Shown: one piece after another, positions 29,316 to 37,487 of the stretch | Position numbering within the stretch: position 1 is the first letter of the stretch | How the letters are laid out: every line of letters starts with the position of its first letter | Assembly (NCBI RefSeq): GCF_002091715.1 | Contig: NZ_BDAG01000020.1 | Coordinates: forward strand, 53,608 to 117,607 | DNA length: 64,000 bases | Source: Pseudomonas migulae NBRC 103157 | GTDB lineage: Bacteria > Pseudomonadota > Gammaproteobacteria > Pseudomonadales > Pseudomonadaceae | Direction: 5' to 3' | Notes under the pieces: generated by a model | What the model saw: only the letters and a program-made list of their open reading frames with translations | The model's database searches: none | What the model was told of the DNA's origin: nothing | Made by a program: the position numbers and the translations under genes

Positions 29316-29338
29316 ACGAATGCAGACCGGAAAAATTA
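29316..29338 (-). promoter_or_regulatory. Candidate PvdS (iron-starvation) promoter
   Basis: On the minus strand TAATT (29338-29334) is followed after 15 bases by CGT (29318-29316), 55 bases before the NRPS start codon. PvdS promoters have TAAAT, 16-17 bases, CGT. One mismatch and slightly short spacing make this a candidate only. Confidence 0.4.
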
Positions 29339-29357
29339 GCGAATGAGAATAAGTGTC
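29339..29357. promoter_or_regulatory. Candidate Fur box
   Basis: Nineteen bases beginning GCGAATGAGAATAAG match 13 of 19 positions of the Fur consensus, including the core AATGAGAAT. It abuts the candidate PvdS promoter upstream of the first NRPS gene. Direct Fur control in addition to PvdS is inference. Confidence 0.4.
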
Positions 29358-29401
29358 AGCGGGGAGGCGAACCGTGGGATCTAAGGTTGCTGCAAATAAA
29401 A

Positions 29402-29491
29402 TGTGGGAGCGGGCTTGCTCGCGAAGGCGGTACATCAGTCAACATTAATGTCGACTGATGTACCGCCTTCGCGAGCAAGCCCGCTCCCACA
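29402..29491. repeat. REP pair forming a perfect 39-bp inverted repeat
   Basis: Arms 29402-29440 and 29453-29491 are exact reverse complements. Each begins or ends with the REP core GTGGGAGCGGGCTTGCTCGC and extends through unique sequence (GTACATCAGTC). The 12-nt centre is itself nearly palindromic. It lies between the thioesterase stop and the NRPS promoter and could act as a terminator or cruciform. Confidence 0.9.
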
Positions 29492-29518
29492 TTCGATATA
29501 GGTGATCTTGAGATTGTA

Positions 29519-30253
29519 TTAGGCAGTGACGGCCATCACATGCCGGCGATGGTGAACATCGAGCTGGTCCTTGATCACCCGCAACACCTTGGCTTCGTGT
29601 TCATGGATGAAGAAGTGACCGCCGGCCAGCATGTCCACTGAGAAGCTGCCGTGAGTTTCCTTGCTCCAGCCGATCAGTTGCTCGGTGGTCGCGCGATCAG
29701 CCTTGCCGCCAAGCACGTGCACCGGGCATGTCAAAAGCGGACGCTGGATCGGTTCGAAGCGGCCGCACAGCAGGAAGTCTGCGCGCAGGATCGGCAGCGT
29801 CAGGCTCATCAACTCTTCATTGGCCAGCACTTCTTCGCGGGTGCCATTGAGGGTGCGCAGTTGCTCGATCAGCTCGGCATCGGTTTTCGGGTCGGCAAAA
29901 CCCTGGTCGTAATCTGCCCGCATCGTCGGCGCAGCGGTGCCTGAAGCGAACAGCGCCACCGGCTCCGGGCAACCCAGCGAGCGAAAGGCATGAGCCATCT
30001 CGCAGGCCAGCAAAGCGCCGAGACTGTGGCCGAACAGCGCATACGGCGCCTTGAGCGTGGCTCTCTGTTCGTGCGCGAGTTGCAACGCCAGGCGCCGCAT
30101 GTCGGTGTGCAATGGCTCACCGAACCGCGCGCCGCGCCCCGGCAGTTCCACTGGCTGCAACGTGAGCCACTCCGGCAGTTTGCGCCGCCAGCGGCTGTAG
30201 ACCATGGCGCTCGCGCCTGAATAGGGCAGGCACAGCAATGTCAGCTGGGTCAC
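29519..30253 (-). CDS. Type II thioesterase
   Basis: A 244-residue alpha/beta hydrolase of the GrsT/PvdG family, which removes wrong or stalled acyl groups from NRPS T domains. Nucleophile in GHSLGALL near residue 85, Asp in GGKAD near 187, His in AGGHFFI near 215. The start is GTG at 30253, with GAGGTAAG upstream. It is on the same strand as and upstream of the NRPS genes, 257 bases away, with a REP palindrome between. It may be the pvdG of this strain or a locus-specific copy, so I leave the symbol open. Confidence 0.88.
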   Translation of the reverse strand: MTQLTLLCLPYSGASAMVYSRWRRKLPEWLTLQPVELPGRGARFGEPLHTDMRRLALQLAHEQRATLKAPYALFGHSLGALLACEMAHAFRSLGCPEPVALFASGTAAPTMRADYDQGFADPKTDAELIEQLRTLNGTREEVLANEELMSLTLPILRADFLLCGRFEPIQRPLLTCPVHVLGGKADRATTEQLIGWSKETHGSFSVDMLAGGHFFIHEHEAKVLRVIKDQLDVHHRRHVMAVTA

Positions 30254-30321
30254 CGGGCTTACCTCGAAAAGTTGTCTGTAAAGAGAACGGATGAGCGCCG
30301 AGGGGAATTAGTACAGAGCCC

Positions 30322-30414
30322 CCTGTAGGAGCCGGCTTGCTGGCGATAGCGGCGTATCAATCGACATTGACGTGACTGATACATCGCTGTCGCCAGCAAG
30401 CCGGCTCCTACAGG
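30322..30414. repeat. REP pair (GTAGGAGCCGGCTTGCTGGCGA type)
   Basis: Inverted copies of the second REP family, CCTGTAGGAGCCGGCTTGCT and its complement, with a partly palindromic centre (GTATCA, TGATAC). It lies between the MFS stop and the thioesterase start. Confidence 0.88.
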
Positions 30415-30421
30415 TAAAGCA

Positions 30422-31594
30422 TTATTTCAGATGGCGATAAGTGGGGATTGCAGACCCGAGCACGACGGCGCCGGCGGCGATGGCCACCCAGAACCCGCTG
30501 CGCGCGCCAAACATATCCACCAGCCAACCCGAACTCGCCGCGCCAATCGCCACGCCAATGCTCAACCCGGTGACCAACCAGGTCAGGCCTTCGGTGAGCT
30601 TGGCCGGCGGCACAATCCGTTCCACCAGCGCCATCGCAACAATCAGCGTCGGCGCAAAAAACAGCCCGGCGACGAACACCGCCAGTGACAGCCCGATAAT
30701 GTTGCTCGCCAGCAGCAACGGTAACGTAGTCACCGCCGTCGCCAACCCGCCGTACAGAAACAGTCGCGGCAACGGCACTTTCGAACGCAACGCCCCGAAC
30801 GCCAGCCCGGCCAGACATGAGCCGATGGCATATACCGACAACACAATACTCGCCGCCGCCGGTTGGCCCTGTTGCTGCGCAAACGCCACGCTGACCACAT
30901 CCACCACGCCCACTATGGTGCCCATGGCGACCATCAACAGCATCAGCAACTGAATCTCGCCGGAACGAATGATCGAGCCCTGATGGTGTTCTTCATGGGG
31001 ATGAATCGCCGGCTCGGTGTCCCGTTGCAGGACAAACGCCGTGACCCCGATCGCCAGCATCAGCAAGGCCGCCAACGGCCCCGCCTCGGGGAACGCCACC
31101 ACGCACAAGCCCACCGACAGCGGTGGGCCGACAATAAAGCAGACTTCGTCGAGCACCGATTCCAGGGCATACGCGGTTTGCAGTTGCGGCTGGCCGCGAT
31201 AGACCTCGGTCCAGCGCGCCCGCACCATCGCCGACATGCTCGGCATGCAACCGGCCAGCGCGGCAAACACGAACAGCGTCCATTGCGGCGCCTGCAAGCG
31301 CGTGCACAGCAACACCAGCAACAACGCCCCGCCGCCGATCAACGCCGACACCGGCAAGATCCGGCGCTGCCCGAAACGGTCCACCAAGCGTGAAACCTGT
31401 GGCGCGCAGAACGCGGTGGCTAAAGCAAACGTCGCCGCCACCGCGCCCGCGAGTCCGTAACCACCTTGCAGCTGGGAGAGCATGGTGATCAGGCCGATGC
31501 CGGTCATGGAAATCGGCATGCGCGCGATCATCCCGGCCAGCACAAAGGCTCGGCTGCCCGGGGCTTTGAACAGTTCGCGGTAGGGGTTGGCCAT
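30422..31594 (-). CDS. MFS transporter, DHA1-like
   Basis: A 390-residue membrane protein with about 12 hydrophobic segments and an acidic-His linker between halves (EPAIHPHEEHHQ). The MFS loop motif is visible as LVDRFGQRRI after the second segment. I chose the ATG at 31594; the frame extends to a TTG at 31621. It is on the same strand as and upstream of the thioesterase and NRPS genes, so it may export a precursor or product of that pathway, or may be an unrelated drug-type exporter. Known pyoverdine export relies on PvdE and PvdRT-OpmQ rather than an MFS protein, so the link is inference from position. Confidence 0.82.
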   Translation of the reverse strand: MANPYRELFKAPGSRAFVLAGMIARMPISMTGIGLITMLSQLQGGYGLAGAVAATFALATAFCAPQVSRLVDRFGQRRILPVSALIGGGALLLVLLCTRLQAPQWTLFVFAALAGCMPSMSAMVRARWTEVYRGQPQLQTAYALESVLDEVCFIVGPPLSVGLCVVAFPEAGPLAALLMLAIGVTAFVLQRDTEPAIHPHEEHHQGSIIRSGEIQLLMLLMVAMGTIVGVVDVVSVAFAQQQGQPAAASIVLSVYAIGSCLAGLAFGALRSKVPLPRLFLYGGLATAVTTLPLLLASNIIGLSLAVFVAGLFFAPTLIVAMALVERIVPPAKLTEGLTWLVTGLSIGVAIGAASSGWLVDMFGARSGFWVAIAAGAVVLGSAIPTYRHLK

Positions 31595-31926
31595 GGTTCG
31601 GCTCTCGATAAGGGCCTGCAAGTTGCCATAAGGCTGCTTAAGGGGAAAGGGTCGAATTGTTGGTTGAATGTGAAGGCCCCATCGCCAGCAAGCCGGCTCC
31701 TACAGTTAATCGCGTTTCTTCTACTGTAGGAGCCGGCTTGCTAGCGATGGGGTCATTTCCTTTCGCCAAATGAACTCTGCGCCGCCCAAACCAGTCACCT
31801 GATCAGGCCCTCACCGCAAGGCGCTCACTTACATGCAGATTTCCCTCGCCCAACAAGTCGCCCTCACCATCGGTGCCTCCGACTACATCGACAGCTGCAA
31901 GAGCCTCTATCCGGAGTTTCGCGCTA
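31595..31926. other. Intergenic stretch between MFS and GH15 genes
   Basis: Holds the REP pair at 31678-31752 and, near the end, the 33-codon frame at 31833-31934. The rest shows no convincing promoter or gene. Confidence 0.5.
31678..31752. repeat. REP pair (GTAGGAGCCGGCTTGCT type)
   Basis: Inverted copies of the second REP family separated by a short centre, between the divergent MFS and GH15 genes. Confidence 0.85.
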
Positions 31927-31934
31927 ATGACTGA
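31833..31934 (+). CDS. Possible 33-residue ORF or gene remnant
   Basis: A short frame starting MQISLAQQVALTIGASDY and ending in FRAND overlaps the GH15 start by 8 bases. Composition is plausible for protein, but the ribosome site is weak and a stop lies 24 bases upstream in frame. It could be a leader peptide coupled to the GH15 gene or the tail of a lost gene. Confidence 0.25.
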   Translation: MQISLAQQVALTIGASDYIDSCKSLYPEFRAND

Positions 31935-33753
31935 TCATCATCCCGAACGACAAAGCGCCATCGACGCCCACGGCATCATTGGCGACATGCGCAGCGCGGC
32001 ACTGGTCAACGACAAAGGCAGCGTGGATTTTTTCTGCTGGCCGGAATTCGACAGCCCGTCGATCTTCTGCTCGCTGCTGGACACGCCCGAGGCCGGCATT
32101 TTCCAACTGACGCCGGACCTGCCCGACGCCCGCCGCGAACAGATCTATCTGCCCGACACCAACGTGCTGCAAACCCGCTGGCTCAGCGACAGCGCGGTGG
32201 TCGAGGTCACCGACCTGCTGCCGATCGGCGACAGCGACGATGATCTGCCGGTGCTGATGCGTCGAGTGCGGGTGGTCAGCGGCCAAGCGACATTTCACAT
32301 GCGCTGCGCCGTGAGGCATGACTACGCTCGTGCCAGAACCCGTGCGCGGCTGGACGAAAAGGACGTGGTATTCGAGGCAACCGATCAGCCGTCCATGCGC
32401 CTGTCTTCGGATCAGGTGCTGCATGTCAAAGGGGACGCGGCGGTGGCTGACTTCACCCTGGAACAGGGTCAGGGCGCGCAGTTCCTGCTGGGCGGCTTCG
32501 GCGATCCCCGCTTCAAGGCAGGGGCTGCAGACTTGTGCATGGAGCGCACGTTGAAGTTCTGGCGCGACTGGACCGGCCAGTCCAACTACCGCGGTCGGTG
32601 GCGGGAAATGGTCAACCGCTCGGCCCTTGCGCTGAAGCTACTGACCTCACGCAAACATGGCGCGATTGTGGCCGCAGCCACGTTTGGCCTGCCCGAAACA
32701 CCGGGTGGTGAACGCAACTGGGATTATCGCTACACCTGGATCCGCGACGCCTCGTTCACCGTCTATGCCTTCATGCGCCTGGGGTTTGTCCAGGAAGCCA
32801 ACGATTACATGCGCTGGCTGCGCGGGCGGGTCAGCGACTGTCACGGCAAACCGATGAAGCTCAACATTCTCTACGCCATCGATGGCCGCCAGGAACTGCC
32901 GGAAACCGAACTCTCGCACCTGTCCGGCCATGGCGGCGCCACGCCGGTACGCATCGGTAACGGTGCGTACGATCAGGTCCAGCTCGATATCTTTGGCGAA
33001 TTGATGGATGCGGTGTATCTGGTCAACAAATACGGCGACGCCATCTCCCATGAAGGCTGGAATCACGCGGTGGAAGTGGTCGATCAGGTCTGCGAAACCT
33101 GGCAGCAAAAAGACGTCGGCATCTGGGAAATGCGTGGCGAGCAGCACCATTTCCTGCATTCTCGGTTGATGTGCTGGGTGGCGCTGGACCGGGTGATCCG
33201 CCTCGCCTCCAAACGCTCCCTGCCCGCCCCGTTTGCCCGTTGGGACCAGACCCGCCAGGCGATCTACGTCGACATCTGGGAAAACTTCTGGAATGAAGAA
33301 CGCGGGCATTTCGTCCAGCACATCGGCGGTACCGCACTGGATGGTTCGATGTTGCTGATGCCGCTGGTGCGCTTCGTCAGCGCCAAGGATCCGCGCTGGC
33401 TATCGACCCTCGAAGCCATTCAGAAAACCCTGGTACGCGACGGCATGGTCTACCGCTATCGCAACGAAGACAGCCAGATCGACGGCCTCACCGGCACTGA
33501 AGGCGCCTTCGCCGCGTGTTCGTTCTGGTACGTCGAATGCCTGGCCAGGGCCGGCCAGGTGGAAAAGGCGCACCTGGAATTTGAACAACTGCTGCGGTAC
33601 GCCAATCCGCTGGGGTTGTATGCCGAAGAGTTCGACAGCCATGCGCGGCATCTGGGCAACACACCGCAAGCGCTCACGCACCTGGCGCTGATCAGCGCGG
33701 CAAGTTTTCTGGACCGAAAATTGAGTGGGGAGAAGAATTACTGGCAACCGTGA
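31927..33753 (+). CDS. Glycoside hydrolase family 15 protein
   Basis: A 608-residue cytosolic protein. An N-terminal beta-rich domain (DMRSAALVNDKGSVDFFCWP) is followed by an alpha/alpha barrel. Family landmarks are NWDYRYTWIRDASFTVYAF near residue 260, with the general acid region, and GTEGAFAACSFWYVE near 525, with the second catalytic Glu. Such proteins cleave alpha-1,4 or alpha,alpha-1,1 glucosidic bonds (glucoamylase or trehalase). In pseudomonads they often accompany trehalose genes, which are absent here. The ATG at 31927 has GGAG 10 bases upstream; the frame extends upstream without a good start. No signal peptide. Confidence 0.88.
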   Translation: MTDHHPERQSAIDAHGIIGDMRSAALVNDKGSVDFFCWPEFDSPSIFCSLLDTPEAGIFQLTPDLPDARREQIYLPDTNVLQTRWLSDSAVVEVTDLLPIGDSDDDLPVLMRRVRVVSGQATFHMRCAVRHDYARARTRARLDEKDVVFEATDQPSMRLSSDQVLHVKGDAAVADFTLEQGQGAQFLLGGFGDPRFKAGAADLCMERTLKFWRDWTGQSNYRGRWREMVNRSALALKLLTSRKHGAIVAAATFGLPETPGGERNWDYRYTWIRDASFTVYAFMRLGFVQEANDYMRWLRGRVSDCHGKPMKLNILYAIDGRQELPETELSHLSGHGGATPVRIGNGAYDQVQLDIFGELMDAVYLVNKYGDAISHEGWNHAVEVVDQVCETWQQKDVGIWEMRGEQHHFLHSRLMCWVALDRVIRLASKRSLPAPFARWDQTRQAIYVDIWENFWNEERGHFVQHIGGTALDGSMLLMPLVRFVSAKDPRWLSTLEAIQKTLVRDGMVYRYRNEDSQIDGLTGTEGAFAACSFWYVECLARAGQVEKAHLEFEQLLRYANPLGLYAEEFDSHARHLGNTPQALTHLALISAASFLDRKLSGEKNYWQP

Positions 33754-33768
33754 GACCGCGTCGCACCC

Positions 33769-33851
33769 TTCGCGAGCAAGCCCGCTCCCACATTCGACCG
33801 GGTTCTTTCAGAAAGTATGCGATCGAATGTGGGAGCGGGCTTGCTCGCGAA
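33769..33851. repeat. REP pair (GTGGGAGCGGGCTTGCTCGCGAA type)
   Basis: Inverted copies of the first REP family just after the GH15 stop; the arms extend through CGAATGTGGGAGC. Probably the 3' end of that transcript. Confidence 0.88.
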
Positions 33852-34081
33852 GAGGCCATCAGCCAAATACAAGGCTCACAGGATCAGCCAAAGGACTGAA
33901 AACCTGGTGCCCTGTGCAATCCAGGCGCCTATAACTACTAAACAAAACCCGATAACCAACGCACAGAAAGTCATTAGCCCCTCTGGAAATCCTTTGTTGC
34001 CACTCACCACATCCCCACCTAACATCCCTCGTCAACGGGCACAGCGGAGCTGTCCAACACCCCCGAATTCAAGGAACCCGA
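33852..34081. other. Intergenic stretch without recognisable genes
   Basis: With the REP it makes a gap of about 330 bases after GH15. It is AT-richer and probably carries the promoter of the gene at 34082, but I see no clear element. Confidence 0.4.
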
Positions 34082-34477
34082 ATGACTCAGCGCATCCACC
34101 GCAGCATCGACACCCCACTCCGTACAGGCCTGAACCGCGATGAACTGTGGGAAGGCCCCGACAAAGGCCTGATCAAATGCTGGGAAATCGGCCGCCAGCG
34201 CGCCGCCCGCTTCCCCGAACTCGCCCAACAATGCCGCGCCGGCGAATTGCCGGTGCTGGGCTGGAAAGGTGGCGTCAGCCGTAGCCTGAAAAAACTCGAA
34301 AAGTACGGATCGCTCAAATACCTTGCTCAGTGGCAGGGTTTGCGCGGGGAAGATCTGGAGGTTGATTTGGACGAAGAACGGGTATTGACCTGCTCCCGGA
34401 CCAGAATGGTGGTGACGTTTACGCCGGATCGCTCCAAATACTTTAATCAGATGGCGGAAACCGAAGTTCAGGAATGA
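34082..34477 (+). CDS. Hypothetical protein, 131 aa
   Basis: Not recognised. A charged, soluble protein with no signal peptide or membrane segment. It starts MTQRIHRSIDTPLRTG, has a Cys in LIKCWEIG, and its C-terminal third looks like beta strands (RVLTCSRTRMVVTFTP). AAGGAA lies before the ATG. It is 26 bases upstream of the epoxide-hydrolase-like gene, so the two may be co-transcribed. It resembles conserved hypothetical proteins in pseudomonads only in a general way. Confidence 0.65.
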   Translation: MTQRIHRSIDTPLRTGLNRDELWEGPDKGLIKCWEIGRQRAARFPELAQQCRAGELPVLGWKGGVSRSLKKLEKYGSLKYLAQWQGLRGEDLEVDLDEERVLTCSRTRMVVTFTPDRSKYFNQMAETEVQE

Positions 34478-34503
34478 CCCCGGCAACCTGTCTGGAGAGT
34501 TAG

Positions 34504-35406
34504 ATGAACAATGACGCACTGATCAACCATGTATTGACTCCGCATCTGAAACTCGCCTACGAACAACACGGCCCCACCACGGGCGACCCCGTCATCCTGC
34601 TTCACGGCTTCCCCTACTCGCCCCGTGCCTACGACGACATCGCGCCAGTCCTTGGCGGAAAAGGCTATCGGGTTATCGTCCCGTATCTGCGCGGCTATGG
34701 CCCGACCCGATTCAACAGCACCGATACCCTGCGTTCTGGTCAGCAAGCCGCCCTCGCTCAGGATTTGCTGGACCTGATGGACGCACTCAATATCAGACAA
34801 TCCGCCCTCTGTGGTTACGACTGGGGCGGGCGGGCGGCGTGCATTGTCGCGGCGCTGTGGCCGGAGCGGGTTCGTTGCCTGGTGACCGGTGACGGTTACA
34901 ACCTTCAGGACATTCCCCGTTCGACCCGGCCACTGGACCCGGAAACCGAGCATCGGCTCTGGTATCAGTACTACTTCCACACCCCGCGCGGCGTTGAAGG
35001 CCTGACCGAAAATCGCCGCGCCCTGTGCCAGTTGCTGTGGAAATTGTGGTCACCAACCTGGGCCGAAGGCCCCGAACGATACCCGCTCAGCGCATCGGCA
35101 TTCGATAACCCGGATTTCGTCGCCGTCGTGATTCACTCCTATCGCCATCGCTTCATGTATGTCGCGGGTGATCCGGCGCTGGAATCGATTGAAGAGGCAC
35201 TGACCCGGCAACCGCCAATCAACGTTCCGACGATCTCCCTCTGCGGTGCCGACGATGGTGTGGGCCCGGCGTCGGAAGTCGACGAAGACATCGCCCATTT
35301 CACAGGTTTCTATGAACGGCGCGTGCTGGCAGGCGTCGGGCATAACATCCCCGAAGAAGCGCCTGAGGCAACGATCAGGGCATTACTGGATCTGCTGGAG
35401 CGCTGA
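34504..35406 (+). CDS. Alpha/beta hydrolase, epoxide hydrolase/dehalogenase-like
   Basis: A 300-residue enzyme. Oxyanion motif HGFPYS lies near residue 37. The nucleophile is an Asp in GYDWGGRAA near 105, which points to the epoxide hydrolase/haloalkane dehalogenase branch rather than esterases. The late acid lies in CGADDGVG and the His in AGVGHNIPEE near 280. The cap domain is Tyr/Trp-rich. The ATG follows CTGGAGAG. The 3' end overlaps the convergent GlxA-type regulator by 32 bases. The substrate cannot be read from the sequence. Confidence 0.83.
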   Translation: MNNDALINHVLTPHLKLAYEQHGPTTGDPVILLHGFPYSPRAYDDIAPVLGGKGYRVIVPYLRGYGPTRFNSTDTLRSGQQAALAQDLLDLMDALNIRQSALCGYDWGGRAACIVAALWPERVRCLVTGDGYNLQDIPRSTRPLDPETEHRLWYQYYFHTPRGVEGLTENRRALCQLLWKLWSPTWAEGPERYPLSASAFDNPDFVAVVIHSYRHRFMYVAGDPALESIEEALTRQPPINVPTISLCGADDGVGPASEVDEDIAHFTGFYERRVLAGVGHNIPEEAPEATIRALLDLLER

Positions 35407-36358
35407 CCGAAAACCGCTCGCGATAGGCTTGCGGTGTCACGCCCATGGCGCGCAGAAAACTGCGGCGCAGCGTCTCTTCGCTGCCGAACCCGCACTGGAC
35501 CGCGACCCGTTTGATCGGCACGCCGGTGTCGCTGAGCAGGCGTCGCGCTGTTTCGACTCGAATCAGTTCGATAGCCCGCGCGGGCGTCTGGCCGGTGTCG
35601 GCGCGGTAGTGGCGGACGAAGCTGCGTTCGCTCATGCCGGCCTGTAGCGCCAGGGTGGGAATACCCAGATCCATGGTGAGGTGTTCGCTGATCCAGGCAT
35701 GAAGGTCATCGAATCGGCTACCTTCCTTTTGCAATGACAGGGTCACGCTGAACTGCGACTGGCCGCCCGGACGTTTGAGAAAAACCACCAACTGCTGCGC
35801 CACTTCCAGCGCCATGTTGCGCCCCAGGTCTTCTTCGACCATGGCCAGCGCGAGGTCAATGCCGGCAGTCACCCCCGCCGAGGTCCACACCGGGCCGTCG
35901 TTGATGAAAATCGGATTGGGCTCGACCTGAAGCCGTGGGTGCCTCTGCGCCAACTGCTCGCAACGAGTCCAGTGCGTGACCACCCGACGGCCATCGAGCC
36001 AGCCACTGGCCGCCAGCAAAAACGCGCCGGTGCACACCGATGACACCCGGCGACATCCCGCCCCATGCTCACGCACCCACGCCACCAGTGCCGCATCCTC
36101 CGCCGCCGCGTAAACGCCCCAGCCGCCGGCAATGATCAAGGTGTCGCTGCCTTGCCCGGGCAACGGTTCGGCCAACAACGCCAACCCCGCCGACGACATC
36201 ACCGCCCCGCCGCCGCAGGCGATCACCGTCGGAGCGTAAGGCGGCGGCAAACCTTTATGGCGGGCTATGTCGTTGGCCGAGGCGAACACTTGCAAGGGCC
36301 CGGTGACGTCGAGCAGTTGCACATTGGCGAACGCGAGCACATGAATGGTCTTGGGCAT
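35375..36358 (-). CDS. GlxA-family transcriptional regulator (DJ-1/PfpI domain plus AraC HTH)
   Basis: A 327-residue regulator. Residues 1-190 form a DJ-1/PfpI-like domain with the elbow SSVCTGAFLLAASG near 105, and residues 225-320 carry an AraC-type double helix-turn-helix (LALQAGMSERSFVRHYRADT, then VAVQCGFGSEETLRRSF). The ATG at 36358 is preferred over a TTG at 36397. It is divergent from the isonitrile hydratase gene with 90 bases between, so it probably controls that gene; GlxA-type regulators commonly sit beside the enzymes they control. It overlaps the convergent hydrolase gene by 32 bases. Confidence 0.85.
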   Translation of the reverse strand: MPKTIHVLAFANVQLLDVTGPLQVFASANDIARHKGLPPPYAPTVIACGGGAVMSSAGLALLAEPLPGQGSDTLIIAGGWGVYAAAEDAALVAWVREHGAGCRRVSSVCTGAFLLAASGWLDGRRVVTHWTRCEQLAQRHPRLQVEPNPIFINDGPVWTSAGVTAGIDLALAMVEEDLGRNMALEVAQQLVVFLKRPGGQSQFSVTLSLQKEGSRFDDLHAWISEHLTMDLGIPTLALQAGMSERSFVRHYRADTGQTPARAIELIRVETARRLLSDTGVPIKRVAVQCGFGSEETLRRSFLRAMGVTPQAYRERFSVSAPADPVMP

Positions 36359-36448
36359 GTTTGGCGTAATTCGTGGGGTAATTGGCGTATGCGCCAAATC
36401 CTACGAGCCTAGAGTGAAGCCGTCCACCCACTTCGCGAGAAAAACACC

Positions 36449-37144
36449 ATGACGTTGCAGATCGGTTTTCTGTTGTTCCCGCAGGTTCAGCAACTGGACC
36501 TGACCGGCCCTTATGACGTGCTGGCCTCGCTCCCGGATGTGAAGGTGCATCTGATCTGGAAAGACCTGGTGCCCGTCACCGCGAGCACCGGCCTGGTGCT
36601 GAAGCCCACCGTTACCTTCGACGATTGCCCGGCACTGGATGTGATCTGCATTCCCGGCGGCAGCGGTGTCGGACCGTTGATGGAGGATGACGAGACGCTG
36701 GCGTTCATCAAGGCTCAGGCGGCCCATGCGCGCTATGTCACTTCGGTGTGCACGGGAGCGCTGGTGCTGGGCGCCGCGGGCCTGCTCAAGGGCAAACACG
36801 CGACCACTCACTGGGCGTACCACGAATTGCTCGCGCCATTGGGTGCGATCCCGGTGAAGGATCGGGTGGTGCGTGATGGCAATCTGCTGACCGGTGGCGG
36901 AATCACCGCTGGCATCGATTTCGCGCTGACATTGGCCGCTGAATTGTTCGATAAGGACACCGCTCAGTTAGTGCAGTTGCAGCTGGAATATGCTCCGGCG
37001 CCACCGTTTGCTTCGGGCTGCCCTGAGACCGCGCCGGCCAGCGTGCTGGAGGACGCGCGGAAACGGGCTGCCGGGTCGTTGAAATTACGCTCGGAAATCA
37101 CCGAGCGTGTTGCGGCGAAGCTCGATCAGGCATCAGTACGCTGA
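36449..37144 (+). CDS. inhA: Isonitrile hydratase
   Basis: A 231-residue DJ-1/PfpI protein that closely follows the isonitrile hydratase first described in P. putida, which turns isonitriles into N-formamides. The start MTLQIGFLLFPQVQQLDLTG and the catalytic Cys in TSVCTGALVLGAAGL near residue 101 are visible, with the conserved Asp in the QLDLTGP segment. Length equals the family norm of about 228. Cytosolic, with no signal peptide. Divergent from a GlxA-type regulator. Followed by the tandem RsmX-type RNAs on the other strand. Confidence 0.88.
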   Translation: MTLQIGFLLFPQVQQLDLTGPYDVLASLPDVKVHLIWKDLVPVTASTGLVLKPTVTFDDCPALDVICIPGGSGVGPLMEDDETLAFIKAQAAHARYVTSVCTGALVLGAAGLLKGKHATTHWAYHELLAPLGAIPVKDRVVRDGNLLTGGGITAGIDFALTLAAELFDKDTAQLVQLQLEYAPAPPFASGCPETAPASVLEDARKRAAGSLKLRSEITERVAAKLDQASVR

Positions 37145-37199
37145 TCCATTCCTCGGTGCAGCCAGTGTCCGGCTTCACCGAGGACTTTCCATCGCCCAC

Positions 37200-37318
37200 A
37201 AAAAAACCCGCCTAAGCGGGTTTCTCAAGACCATTGCGACATCCTGTCAGCAGCCATCCAGGCCTATGGTCGATCATCCGTGATCCTGAGTGCATCCTGC
37301 GACTCAGTTGATGGATCC
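37200..37318 (-). ncRNA. rsmX: RsmX-type CsrA/RsmA-sequestering sRNA, copy 2
   Basis: Read on the minus strand, several GGA motifs sit in hairpin loops: GAGTCGCAGGATGCACTC, GATCACGGATGATC and GACAGGATGTC. A GC-rich terminator AAACCCGCTTAGGCGGGTTT with a T run ends the RNA at about 37200. This is the signature of Rsm RNAs that titrate RsmA/RsmE. A GacA half-site, TGTAAG (37369-37374, plus strand), lies about 51 bases upstream of the presumed start. The start is estimated from the usual length of about 119 nt. Confidence 0.82.
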
Positions 37319-37368
37319 AGAGTAACTGCGTTGTTGAAGCGTAAACAGACGACATACACGCGCTCTGG

Positions 37369-37386
37369 TGTAAGCCATTGACCATC
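37369..37386. promoter_or_regulatory. Candidate GacA upstream activating sequence, rsmX copy 2
   Basis: TGTAAG at 37369-37374 equals one half of the consensus TGTAAG-N6-CTTACA; the other half is degenerate. The distance to the RNA matches that of copy 1. Confidence 0.45.
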
Positions 37387-37487
37387 AGCATGCCGACAGT
37401 GTGGGAGCGAACCTGTGTGGCATTCCGATAAATCCCCTCGCCACAAAGTCTCACTCCCAAAAAAATAGAGAGCTTTTCAGCAGACGA

